A stretch of 64,000 nt of DNA from Mikania micrantha (lineage: Eukaryota > Streptophyta > Magnoliopsida > Asterales > Asteraceae). The stretch spans positions 55,078,031 to 55,142,030 of the forward strand of contig CM018682.1 in assembly GCA_009363875.1 (NCBI GenBank), read 5' to 3'. The position numbers and the translations under genes were made by a program. The notes beneath the pieces were generated by a model. The model was not told the origin of the DNA and made no database searches. It was given only the letters and a program-made list of their open reading frames with translations. This document shows positions 53,797-64,000 of the stretch, piece by piece (position 1 is the first letter of the stretch; every line of letters starts with the position of its first letter).

Positions 53797-55040
53797 GTGA
53801 GTTCATTGCCCCTTTTCTAACATTTTTGTTTTAAAACGCGGGGCTGAGAAGCATGAGTAAACTGTTATTTAAATTGTTTACTTAAATGCTTTTAAATTTA
53901 TATGTTTTACATATATATAAATGTTATCCTAGACCATGTCTAGGAAGATTTTATACAGGTTTACTAACTGATTTACTTATAAATTAAGTGAATAATCAGA
54001 TTTAAACTAAAAGATTTCAACGGATCAAAACATTTCAAAAGAATCACGTCAAACATTTTGGCAAAACAAGTGTGGGAGTTCAAGGAAATCAAACCAAACA
54101 TTTTGACAAATCAAGTGGGTGAATTCAAGGAAATCAAATCAAACATTTTGGCAAAACAAGTGTGGGAGTTCAAGGAAATCAAACCAAACATTTTGACAAA
54201 TCAAGTGGGTGAATTCAAGGAAATCAAACCAAACATTTTGGACAAACAAGTGTGGGACTTCAAGAAATCAAACAAAACAATCTTTGCAAAGTTAACATTC
54301 GATGTTCAATAAACCAAGTGTTTGATGAACAACGAACCAAGAGTACATTCGATCAACGAATCTAGTATTCCATGATCAACATATCAAGTACTTCTTGTGA
54401 CAGAATCAGACGAATCATTAAATCATTTTTAAGGGATAGTATGGGAAATATCATATATAACATATGCCAACACATTGAATCCAGAAATCCTATATTTCAA
54501 GAAGTCCTAGCTAGACTGATTGACTTGTAGGTCTTATGTTTGAGGATATTTACAGAATTCCCTAACTACTAAGTACCTAGATTGACAGACTAGTCTACTC
54601 GAGTATGACCACAGGCCCTAATCATAAGGACTTAGATTTTATTAAATGTTTACTTACTTGTTTAATTAAGCATTTATAACTGTTTATACAATCGTGTGGT
54701 TAATCATATTGTGTGATGAACTTGTGAAATCAACATGGATTTCAAATGATTGTAATGACAGGGACAACAAACAGAAGAACTTATGGGATTGTGTTAAGGG
54801 TAAAAATGCTTAATTGTCATTAACAGCAGTGTCATATGCATATTAGTATGTGGTGGGATGTTGGCTAGGGCTTGTCCCTTACATATGCCCTATATATAAG
54901 CATACCGATGTGGATATTACATGTGGTGTTAATGAGATTAGGGTCTTTACCAAAGGAGGTTTTCAAATCATTTTCAACTACTAAAACTATATGAACTCAC
55001 CAACCATGTGTTGACTTGATCTTTTTGCATGACTTCTCAG
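53797..55040 (+). other. Candidate LTR intron 2, Tek-3
   Basis: The donor is GCACAG|GTGAGTTCAT and the acceptor GACTTCTCAG|GTGACGAACAGG, with GTGTTGACTT about 30 bp upstream. It is 1244 bp and contains the 45-bp minisatellite. Confidence 0.5.
54049..54275 (+). repeat. 45-bp minisatellite in the Tek-3 LTR, 90-bp higher order
   Basis: Five units of 45 bp alternate between two variants (GTGTGGGAGTTCAAGGAAAT and GTGGGTGAATTCAAGGAAAT), giving a 90-bp higher-order period. As 45 is a multiple of three, one frame (54058-54312) is open and reads repeats like QVWEFKEIKPNIL. I do not call it a gene. Confidence 0.88.
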
Positions 55041-55396
55041 GTGACGAACAGGTCAATTAGGAAGTCATTTCGTTCGGACTAGGACTTCATATAGAAGACT
55101 AGTATTTTGGACCTGCATACTTTTGAAGACATCATTATACAATTTATTTTGTATATCTAGTGTAAATACAAGATAGTCATTTTATGATGTTTACAATAGA
55201 TTTACATTGTTAAATTATAAACGATACTGATGTAATTTAACTTTGTAATTCTATTTTATTTAGCATTTCTCATTTATATCATGTGCAATGTAAACAATCT
55301 GATCACTTCTGATTATCACTCCCGATATCGCGTCCCGGGAACCTTCCGCCCGACGGGGACTCCGATCCTACCCCGCCGGCTCGGGGTGTGACAGAT

Positions 55397-55409
55397 TGGT
55401 ATCAGAGCC
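55397..55409 (+). promoter_or_regulatory. Primer-binding site of Tek-3 (tRNA-iMet)
   Basis: TGGTATCAGAGCC lies three bases after the LTR. The leader 55410-55560 follows and resembles those of Tek-1 and Tek-2. Confidence 0.92.
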
Positions 55410-55560
55410 ATGGTTATAGAGAAATATAGGTCACTTATTTAAATGGTTTGGCCTAGACTATAACCTAGGGACCCTGCATGTAGAGAACATAGGACTTAAG
55501 ACCTATTTGCATATTGTCTTCTGTATTCGATCATTGCACTAACCGATAACTTTATTGGTT

Positions 55561-56925
55561 ATGATTAGAATGCCTCCGCGAAGACAACCTCCTTTGATAC
55601 AGCTACCACCACAAGACTTGGCTCCACACTCCTCCACACCGTCTCCGAATGACTCTCCACCACCACCTCCTCCACCTCCTCCTCCCCCTCCTCCATTGAT
55701 TACTCAAGCATCTGGTTCGGGCACAGCACCGACCATGGATCCTGCTACTATCGCTCTGGTGACGTTACTGAGTAGCCAGATGACAAATCAGATGAAAGAA
55801 GCAATACCGGAGATGTTCCTTCGTCTTCGTAATGAAATCCTCAACACTGGCAACACATCAGGAGAAGCCAGTGGAAATACTGGAGATTCATCTCATTACT
55901 CCTACAAGTCCTTTGTAGGATGTAAACCACCCAGTTTTAGTGGGTCTGAAGGCGCCGTTGGATTAATCCAATGGATTGAGAAGATTGAGGCAACATTGGA
56001 TCTTTGCAGCTGCCCCGAACACCACAAGGTCCGTTACTCAGCGGGAACATTCAACAAACGGGCTCTGACCTGGTGGAATGGTCAGATCAACGCCCGGGGA
56101 AGAGAGGAAGCTATGGCAATGTCATGGGAAGACTTCAAAGCACTGCTGCGAACATAATTTTGTCCCAAGAATGAGCTGCAGAAGTTGGAGGTTGAACTAT
56201 CCAACCATGTGATGAAGGGGGCTGATCACATGGGGTACACTACTCGTTACCACGAGTTAGTTGCTTTGGTACCTGATATGGTACCAACTCTGGAGAAAAG
56301 GATAGACCGTTATGTGGGTGGACTTCCCGCCTGCATTCAGGGCATGGTTGTTTCAGCCAACCCTACTACTGTTGAATCTGCAGTGAGACTGTCTGGGAAA
56401 CTCACTGACCTTATGGTAGCCTCTGGAGTTCTAAAGAAGGAGGCTGAACCGAGTAAGAACAAAGCTGAATCTTCAAAGAAACCCTCCCATCATCAGAAGA
56501 AGAAACAGAAGACCATCAAGAACTACGCGGTGGCCACACCTCTGCAACAAATAGCAGCAACACCACAAAACCCCAACCGCAAACCCTACACTGGCACATA
56601 TCCTTTGTGTGCCAAGTGTCAGTATCACCACACTGTTGACACTCCCTGCAAACATTGCACGGGATGTGGACGGAAGGGCCATTGGGTCCAATACTGTAGG
56701 ATGACACCTAACCAAGCAGTCAACAATGCTGCTTTGGCTCTTCCTCCACCAGCAAATCAGAACAATGGTGGATGCTATAATTGTGGCGAACAAGGCCACT
56801 TTGCGAAGAACTGCCCGAAGAAGGCACAACCAGCAGTTCAAGCACCATGTGGACGAGCTTTCGCTATCGGAGCACCAGCTGCACGCCAGGACCCAAATGT
56901 GGTCACTGGTACGTTTCTCTTACAT
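55561..56925 (+). pseudogene. Tek-3 gag
   Basis: ATG 55561 gives MIRMPPRRQPPLIQL. A run of about 15 prolines lies at 55659-55694. The capsid domain (FVGCKPPSFSGSEGAVGLI, RALTWWNGQINARGREEA) is stopped by TAA at 56155-56157, where Tek-1 and Tek-2 have GAG before FCPRNEL. The same frame runs on with KLEVELSNHVMKGADHM. Two knuckles follow, CTGCGRKGHWVQYC (56657-56698) and CYNCGEQGHFAKNC (56773-56814). Only this one stop damages gag. It is continuous with pol in one frame. Confidence 0.9.
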
Positions 56926-59900
56926 GACTTTTATGCATCTGTTCTATTTGATACTGGTGCGGATCAGAGTTTTATCTCTACCGACTTTGCATGCCAAATA
57001 GATTCCATAGAGGAACAGTTAGACTCCCCTTACATTATAGAAGTACCTAACGGGAAACAGATTACAGTTAGTACAGTTTATAGAAATTGCCCATTGACAC
57101 TTAATGGTCATACATTTGCCATCGATTTGATACCGATGGAGTTGGGTAGTTTCGACATCATTGTTGGAATGGATTGGCTTTCCTCTAACCGAGTGGAAGT
57201 CATCTGTTCTGAGAAGCTGCTTCGAATTCCATTGCCGAGTGATCGTGTATTGGAAGTTAGAGGGGATCTAGCAAAGCGTAGTGTCAAAATCATTTCTTGC
57301 ATAAAGGCGCGTAAGTGTCTACAGAAGCAGTGCATAGCTTTTCTGGCTCATGTGGTGGAAAAAGATAAAGACAAGAAGAAGATTCAAGAGGTACCGGTAG
57401 TGAAAGAATATCCTGAAGTATTCCCCGAAGACCTACCTGGTTTGCCACCTGCGCGACCGGTAGAGTTTCGTATTGACTTAATTCCTGGAGCAACTCCTGT
57501 TGCTAAATCTCCTTACAGGTTAGCACCTTCAGAGATGCAGGAATTGTCTAATCAATTACAGGAGTTACTCGACAAGGGTTTCATCAGACCGAGCTACTCA
57601 CCTTGGGGAGCTCCGGTTTTGTTCGTGAAAAAGAAAGACGGATCGTTCAGAATGTGCATAGATTACAGGGAACTAAACAAACTAACCATCAAGAATCGGT
57701 ATCCATTGCCGAGGATTGATGATTTGTTTGACCAACTACAAGGAGCACAGAACTTCTCAAAGATTGACTTGCGGTCTGGATATCATCAACTGAGAGTTCA
57801 AGACGAAGACATACCGAAAACGGCCTTTCGAACAAGATACGGGCATTACGAATTCATGGTGATGCCTTTCGGATTGACAAATGCACCCGCGGTTTTCATG
57901 GACCTCATGAACCGAGTGTGCAAGCCGTACTTGGATCAGTTTGTCATTGTTTTCATTGAGGACATACTGATTTATTCCAAGACCAAAACAGAACATGAGC
58001 AACACCTTAAAAAGATCTTGGAACTGTTGAAGAAAGAACAACTCTATGCTAAATTCTCTAAATGTGAATTTTGGCTAAGAGAAGTTCAATTTCTGGGTCA
58101 TGTAGTCAACAGTGAGGGGATTCACGTAGACCCTGCCAAGATCGAGGCGATAAAGAATTGGGACACTCCGAAGACACCGACGGAGATACGGTCTTTTCTG
58201 GGATTGGCAGGTTATTACAGAAGGTTTATCTCAAACTTTTCTAAGATAGCTTTGCCTCTCACTAAGCTAACCCAGAAGAGTGAACCGTTTGTCTGGGAGC
58301 AGAAACAAGAAGATGCTTTTCAGACATTGAAACAGAAACTATGTAATGCTCCTATCCTATCACTCCCAGAAGGCTGTGATGACTTTGTTGTATATTGTGA
58401 TGCCTCCCATCAGGGACTTGGTTGTGTATTAATGCAACGGGACAAAGTCATAGCCTATGCATCAAGACAGTTAAAGGTTCATGAGAAGAACTACACTACT
58501 CATGATCTTGAACTGGGAGCAGTAATCTTCGCCTTGAAGATTTGGAGACATTACTTATATGGCACCAAGTGTACCATATTCACTGATCACAAAAGTCTGC
58601 AGCACATCTTTGATCAGAAGGAGCTCAACATGCGACAGCGCCGTTGGGTTGAACTTCTAAATGACTACGATTGTGTGATCAAGTACCATCCGGGAAAGGC
58701 GAACGTTGTAGCTGACGCCTTGAGCCGGAAGGAACGAGTCAAACCCCTACGTGTTAGAGCAATGGGGATAACCGTGCAGACCAGTTTAAGTGACAAGATT
58801 GTTCAAGCACAACAAGAAGCACTTGACCGAGGTAATCTGAAGAGGGAACTTGATTGCGGAGCAGAGAAATAGTTTGACACGAGGCCCGATGGAATGATCT
58901 ACTATCGGGAACGTATATGGATCCCGGCGGTAGATGAATTGAGGAAACTTATCTTCGATGAAGCACACAAGACTAAATACTCTGTTCATCCAGGCACTGA
59001 TAAGATGTACCAAGACTTGCGCGGATTTTATTGGTGGCCGGGAATGAAGAAAGACATAGCCGAGTATGTCGGACAGTGTCTTACGTGTGCGAAGGTAAAG
59101 GCGGAACACCAGAGAGCGTCTGGTCTATTGGAACAGCCTGAGATTCCGCTCTGGAAGTGGGAACAAATAGCTATGGATTTCATTACCAAGCTACCCCGCA
59201 CTTCCAGCGGTCATGATACAATTTGGGTGATCATTGATCGTTTAACCAAATCTGCTCATTTCTTGCCCATGCGTGAGAACTTCACCATGGATAAACTGGC
59301 AAGATTATACATCAACGAGATAGTGGTACTCCACGGTGTGCCATTGTCTATTATTTCTGATCGAGATAGCAGATTCACATCAAGGTTCTGGCAATCATTA
59401 CAGAAATCTCTAGGGACACAGTTGAATCTGAGTACAGCTTACCACCCACAAATGGATGGCCAAAGCGAACGTACTATTCAAACCCTAGAGGACATGTTGA
59501 GAACCTGTGTTCTAGACTTCGGTGGGAATTGGGATTCCCATTTGCCACTGATTGAGTTCTCCTACAATAACAGTTACCACAGCAGTATCGGATGTGCACC
59601 GTTCGAGGCTCTTTATGGCCGGAAATGTCGATCACCGATCTGTTGGACTGAAATTGGAGACAACCGAATAACGGGGCCAGAATTAATTCAAGAAACCACT
59701 GACAAGATAGCTCAGATTCAAAGAAGACTACAAGCAACAAGGAGCAGACAAAAGAGATACGCCGACAAACGGCGTCAGCCGTTGGAATTCCAAGTGGGAG
59801 ATCGTGTAATGTTAAAGGTATCCCCATGGAAAGGCGTGGTACGCTTTGGAAAGAAAGCCAAATTAGCACCACGATACGTGGGACCGTTCGAGATCATCGA

Positions 59901-60240
59901 ACATATAGGTCCTGTAGCTTATCGACTGAGATTACCAGATGAACTCAGTGGTGTGCATGATGTGTTTCACGTCTCAAACCTAAAGAAATGCCTTGCTGAC
60001 GAGTCTCTCGTCATTCCAATCGAAGAGATTCAAGTCGATGAACAGTTGCATTTCATTGAAGAACCTTTAGAGATTATGGATCGCAAGGTTAAACAAATGA
60101 GGCGAAGCCGTATTCCTATTGTAAAGGTTCGATGGAATTCAAGACGCGGGCCCGAGTTCACTTGGGAACGTGAAGATCACATGAAGTTAAAGTATCCTCA
60201 ACTGTTTGAAGAGGAAGCTGTAACCGATAACAACACTTAA
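56926..60240 (+). pseudogene. Tek-3 protease, RT, RNase H, integrase and chromodomain-like tail
   Basis: The protease motif is LFDTGADQSFISTDF (about 56946). RT is open with FRMCIDYRELNKLTIKNRYP, but its catalytic box reads VFIEDILIYS: the first Asp codon is GAG (57958-57960), Glu. RNase H has VVYCDASHQGLGC (about 58390). A TAG at 58870-58872 precedes the integrase finger (HKTKYSVHPG with CLTCAKVK). The DDE core is MDFITKLP, IISDRDSRFTSRFW and GQSERTIQTLED. The tail IPIVKVRWNSRRGPEFTWE ends at TAA 60238-60240. The stop and the RT substitution indicate a dead copy despite its youth. Confidence 0.92.
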
Positions 60241-60274
60241 ATTTCGGGACGAAATTTCTCTAACAAGGGGAGAC
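60239..60274 (+). promoter_or_regulatory. 3' palindrome and polypurine tract of Tek-3
   Basis: AAATTTCGGGACGAAATTT (60239-60257) overlaps the stop codon and is followed by AACAAGGGGAGAC (60262-60274), just before the LTR. Confidence 0.9.
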
Positions 60275-63200
60275 TGTAACATCAGTGCCGGAACCGCCAC
60301 CGGAACAGTGATCTCTACAGTACATGAACAGTAAAACAGGTATGAATCATACACATTTCAGTAATTTTCATATTCATATCATTTATCATTATCATGGTGA
60401 GTTGTCATAGAACAGTTTCAGACACATTTAACAGGAACACAGTTCAGAACAATGGTTCTTGAGTCGGATAATTATCTGGCAACACAGAACCATTATGTGA
60501 TTATTTGCTTAGGAATTATTATGTATAAACGTATGTGAGGCCTTACGGAACAAAACACACGAATATTATTATGTGAATGCTAAACCGACAGGTTATCCGT
60601 ATAGGTGACGATCTGTACGAATAAACCTGAAAGTTTAACGCTCTGAATGATATTCTATAATTAGAAAACAAGATTGAAAAGTATAGTTATCGTCGTGTTC
60701 GTATGAGTGACGATTCGAACGAATACGCGCGACGACTGTACATTTCGATTTAAACAGTTTATTAATATTTTACTTTTATTAAATAAGAAGATATTAGTTA
60801 ATTTATTAGGAATTACAACCTAGAATAATTAAATGACTTCTAATTTTATAATCGTGTCGTTTCGTCGCGAAAACTACCCGAACTGGCATTTTACGTGAAA
60901 CCGAACGAGACCGAGCAACCGGGTATTTTTCCTAAACATTTAATGAGTCATTAAGATTCCAACCACCACCACCAAGACCCACACTTCACCTCATTTTCAT
61001 CCAACACCTTTCTCTCTCTAAAAAGTGTGTTCTCCTCCTTCTCTCTAAGATTTGGTGACGATTCCTTGGTGGATTCGAGCAAGTTAGGTGCCAAAACATT
61101 CATATCAACACATAGATCACGAAAGTACAAGAAAAACAAGCATTTAACCATCGAAATTGAGGTAAAAACTCGATCTTATTTCGGTTTAATATGTGTGTTT
61201 CGTGACCCCTAAGATTATTGGTATTAATCGGTTATAAAACGTTGAAACACCTGAGTTAAGTCACCTTGCACGTCTAGGTGGTTTTAGGAATAAGATTGTA
61301 ACAGGTTGGAGCTTGTTATGATGAAGATTAAGACCCATAAAAGTTGCAGGTTCGTGAAAGAACATCTCGGCCGAACCCTCAACCATTGGCCGAACCTAGC
61401 TTTCTCCTTGGCGAACCCATGGCCAAACGAACCCATTTGGCCGAACCCTGGAACAAGAACCTGCAACGAACCTGGCGCTCGCACCTAACCCTGCAACGAA
61501 CCTGTAGGATTTGGGTCACGAACCCTGCAATGCTGACAACCGAACCCTGGTTCACGAACCCTTAGTTGTCGACGAACCCTCTTCAGCCGAACCATAGTTA
61601 GTCACCGAACCCTAATGCCGAGCCTTGGATGTACAGCGAACCATAGAATCATGTATGCATGACCATGCAGACCCACGAACCCTCAAACTAAAACAGTAGC
61701 CGAACCATTAGGGTTCGTCAAGGTTAGAAGATGGCCGAACCTATCATTGAACATAGCCGAACCTCAGGACCACTGGTGGATTATCCGAACCTAAGACCAA
61801 CTCCTCTAAAAGGTTCGCTGACCTGGACCACATGTCGAACCTAGGAGTGGGTTAAAGAGGTTAGTATGGACCTAGGATCAATGAGACTAATGTTATAAAC
61901 TAGGAAATGGATTGTGGACCACTAAATATAACAATCTCATGAGAAGTTGATCATATATGCATGAATGCATGGGAAATGCATGTACAAGCTCATGCATGAA
62001 ATGAGATCTTAAGTGGGTGTGCATGGGAGGGTAATTTAAGAGTATTAGACAAAATTACCACATCATGATCATTAGACTAGCATGGATAACTAACTTATAT
62101 AAGTTAATGGGTTATGTCAATAAATGCTCATTAACTTAGTGTGGAACTATCTACATGGGATCATACACGGGCATGAATAACGATCGATTTGGAATCAAGG
62201 ATATTTAATTGGACCAGAGTGGGCCCAATGGGGCTTAATTAGCCCAACACACATCAAATGTTTAATTGGACTCAAGTAATGATGTTTGATTAAAATGAAG
62301 ACATTGTGAATTTATTTAAAACTTAGTTCAATAGTTTTCTAAAATTTTGTTAATTTGAAATGTAATTTAAAATTTTCATTTGTTTCTTCTAGATTTAGTT
62401 AGTTATAAAAGTTAATGTAATATCATTGATTGGGATTTTGTTGTAAAATAGACAATATAATTGTCTGGATTTGCTCTAAAAACAAAGGAAACTCTGCCGA
62501 AATTTTCTAAAATTTAAAAGTAAGTATTGTAACTCAACTTGGGATTGGGATCTAAAAGGGTAACCAGGATAGATTAGATCTTAGATACACTTAGTACTAA
62601 GACACTTAGTTGTACACACAACAAGACTCAAACCCTAGGCACACCGACTACTACGCGTACTTATTATATTCAAATTCTTATAAAATAACTCAGGAACCGA
62701 AGAAACTTAGCTTACATACAGGAGCGCGCGTTTCGTGTTAGATCAAATTTCATAGCAGCACAGGTGAGTTCATTGCCCCTTTTCTAACATTTTTGTTTTA
62801 AAACGCGGGGCTGAGAAGCATGAGTAAACTGTTATTTAAATTGTTTACTTAAATGCTTTTAAATTTATATGTTTTACATATATATAAATGTTATCCTAGA
62901 CCATGTCTAGGAAGATTTTATACAGGTTTACTAACTGATTTACTTATAAATTAAGTGAATAATCAGATTTAAACTAAAAGATTTCAACGGATCAAAACAT
63001 TTCAAAAGAATCACGTCAAACATTTTGGCAAAACAAGTGTGGGAGTTCAAGGAAATCAAACCAAACATTTTGACAAATCAAGTGGGTGAATTCAAGGAAA
63101 TCAAATCAAACATTTTGGCAAAACAAGTGTGGGAGTTCAAGGAAATCAAACCAAACATTTTGACAAATCAAGTGGGTGAATTCAAGGAAATCAAACCAAA

Positions 63201-64000
63201 CATTTTGGACAAACAAGTGTGGGACTTCAAGAAATCAAACAAAACAATCTTTGCAAAGTTAACATTCGATGTTCAATAAACCAAGTGTTTGATGAACAAC
63301 GAACCAAGAGTACATTCGATCAACGAATCTAGTATTCCATGATCAACATATCAAGTACTTCTTGTGACAGAATCAGACGAATCATTAAATCATTTTTAAG
63401 GGATAGTATGGGAAATATCAGAGATAACATATGCCAACACATTGAATCCAGAAATCCTATATTTCAAGAAGTCCTAGCTAGACTGATTGACTTGTAGGTC
63501 TTATGTTTGAGGATATTTACAGAATTCCCTAACTACTAAGTACCTAGATTGACAGACTAGTCTACTCGAGTATGACCACAGGCCCCAATCATAAGGACTT
63601 AGATTTTATTAAATGTTTACTTACTTGTTTAATTAAGCATTTATAACTGTTTATACAATTGTGTGGTTAATCATATTGTGTGATGAACTTGTGAAATCAA
63701 CATGGATTTCAAATGATTGTAATGATAGGGACAACAAACAGAAGAACTTATGGGATTGTGTTAAGGGTAAAAATGCTTAATTGTCATTAACAGCAGTGTC
63801 ATATGCATATTAGTATGTGGTGGGATGTTGGCTAGGGCTTGTCCCTTACATATGCCCTATATATAATCATACCGATGTGGATATTACATGTGGTGTTAAT
63901 GAGATTAGGGTCTTTACCAAAGGAGGTTTTCAAATCATTTTCAACTACTAAAACTATATGAACTCACCAACCATGTGTTGACTTGATCTTTTTGCATGAC
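60275..64000 (+). repeat. 3' LTR of Tek-3, incomplete at window end
   Basis: It begins TGTAACATCAGTGCC and follows the 5' LTR at an offset of about 8966 bp to the end of the window, where about 360 bp are missing. It holds a second CGAACC array (61357-61837), minisatellite (63016-63242) and intron 2 donor CACAG|GTGAGT (62764). One change near 61783 turns AGCCGAACC into ATCCGAACC. Confidence 0.93.

Larger units (their letters stand above)
51309..55393 (+). repeat. 5' LTR of Tek-3 (4.09 kb)
   Basis: It starts TGAAACATCAG (TGTAACATCAG in the 3' LTR, so one terminal base has changed) and ends GGGGTGTGACA. Parts in order are TGACG pair (51639, 51741; 102 bp), a weak TATTTTT at 51957 where others have TATA, candidate exon 1 ending GAG|GTAAAA at 52194, the CGAACC array (52390-52870), few GGCCCA motifs (near 53230), candidate exon 2 (53755-53796), a 45-bp minisatellite (54049-54275) and an acceptor at 55040. 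Confidence 0.93.
51309..64000 (+). mobile_element. Tek-3, Ty3/gypsy Tekay-like element (3' LTR cut by window end)
   Basis: 5' LTR 51309-55393, internal region 55394-60274, 3' LTR from 60275. The LTR pair differs at roughly 15-20 positions over 3.7 kb (by eye), so insertion is recent. It is inserted in the Tat-1 gag in opposite orientation. The polyprotein frame is open but for two stops. Its LTR start lacks the GGCAAGTCCGTACGG block of the other three Tekay LTRs, so it is a separate subfamily. Confidence 0.93.

Overview
The window is plant nuclear DNA made entirely of nested LTR retrotransposons. I see no host gene, rRNA or tRNA gene, and no CRISPR array. It suggests a eudicot with very repeat-rich DNA. 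The chromodomain Ty3/gypsy elements with 4-5 kb LTRs and the copia element with a large extra ORF after pol make me think of Asteraceae, but that is inference. I use these working names: Cop-A, Cop-B and Cop-C (Ty1/copia), Tat-1 (Ty3/gypsy, Tat lineage), and Tek-1, Tek-2, Tek-3 and Tek-S (Ty3/gypsy, Tekay/Del-like).

Left third (1-16.7 kb). Positions 1-1469 are the 3' end of Cop-B (+): a decayed ORF2 C-terminus, a polypurine tract and the 3' LTR. It abuts Cop-C (+), whose gag starts at 1862. Cop-C gag is split by a complete Cop-A (-, 2116-15737) with a perfect 5-bp target duplication, GATGC. Cop-A has LTR, tRNA-iMet primer site, gag, protease, integrase, RT, RNase H, a long 3' spacer, then a second ORF (ORF2) of about 1200 codons, polypurine tract and LTR. 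Size and layout resemble the Sirevirus/SIRE branch. Cop-C gag resumes at 15743 and stops near 16.67 kb.

Middle and right (16.7-51.3 kb). Tat-1 (-) is a badly decayed Tat-lineage element. Its integrase, archaeal-type RNase H, RNase H, RT and protease end lie at 18.0-21.38 kb, and three different tandem repeats lie in its 3' untranslated region (17.24-17.81 kb). Its gag reappears at 50.54-51.31 kb. Between these lies Tek-1 (+, 21384-50536), which is itself split twice inside integrase: by the complete Tek-2 (-, 29379-43474, duplication AAGCT) and by the solo LTR Tek-S (-, 43709-47995, duplication CAAGT). Removing each insert and one copy of its duplication leaves the Tek-1 frame continuous.

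Right end (51.3-64 kb). Tek-3 (+) is inserted in the Tat-1 gag. Its 5' LTR and internal region are complete and its 3' LTR runs off the window. Inferred order: Tat-1 and Cop-C are oldest, then Tek-1 and Cop-A, then Tek-S, Tek-2 and Tek-3. The Tek-2 and Tek-3 LTR pairs are almost identical.

Most interesting signal. The four diverged Tekay LTRs share one non-coding plan: paired TGACG palindromes 102-104 bp apart, a TATA box, a short first exon ending GAG|GT (GC in Tek-S), a first putative intron holding motif arrays (CGAACC or CATTCGG, then GGCCCA), a short second exon ending AG|GTGAGT, a second putative intron packed with hairpins, and an acceptor CTCAG|GTGA. This looks like a conserved, spliced leader hidden inside the LTR. 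In Cop-A, arrays of CGAATGA sit before the TATA box, before gag and before ORF2, and ORF2 begins one base after a strong splice-acceptor sequence.
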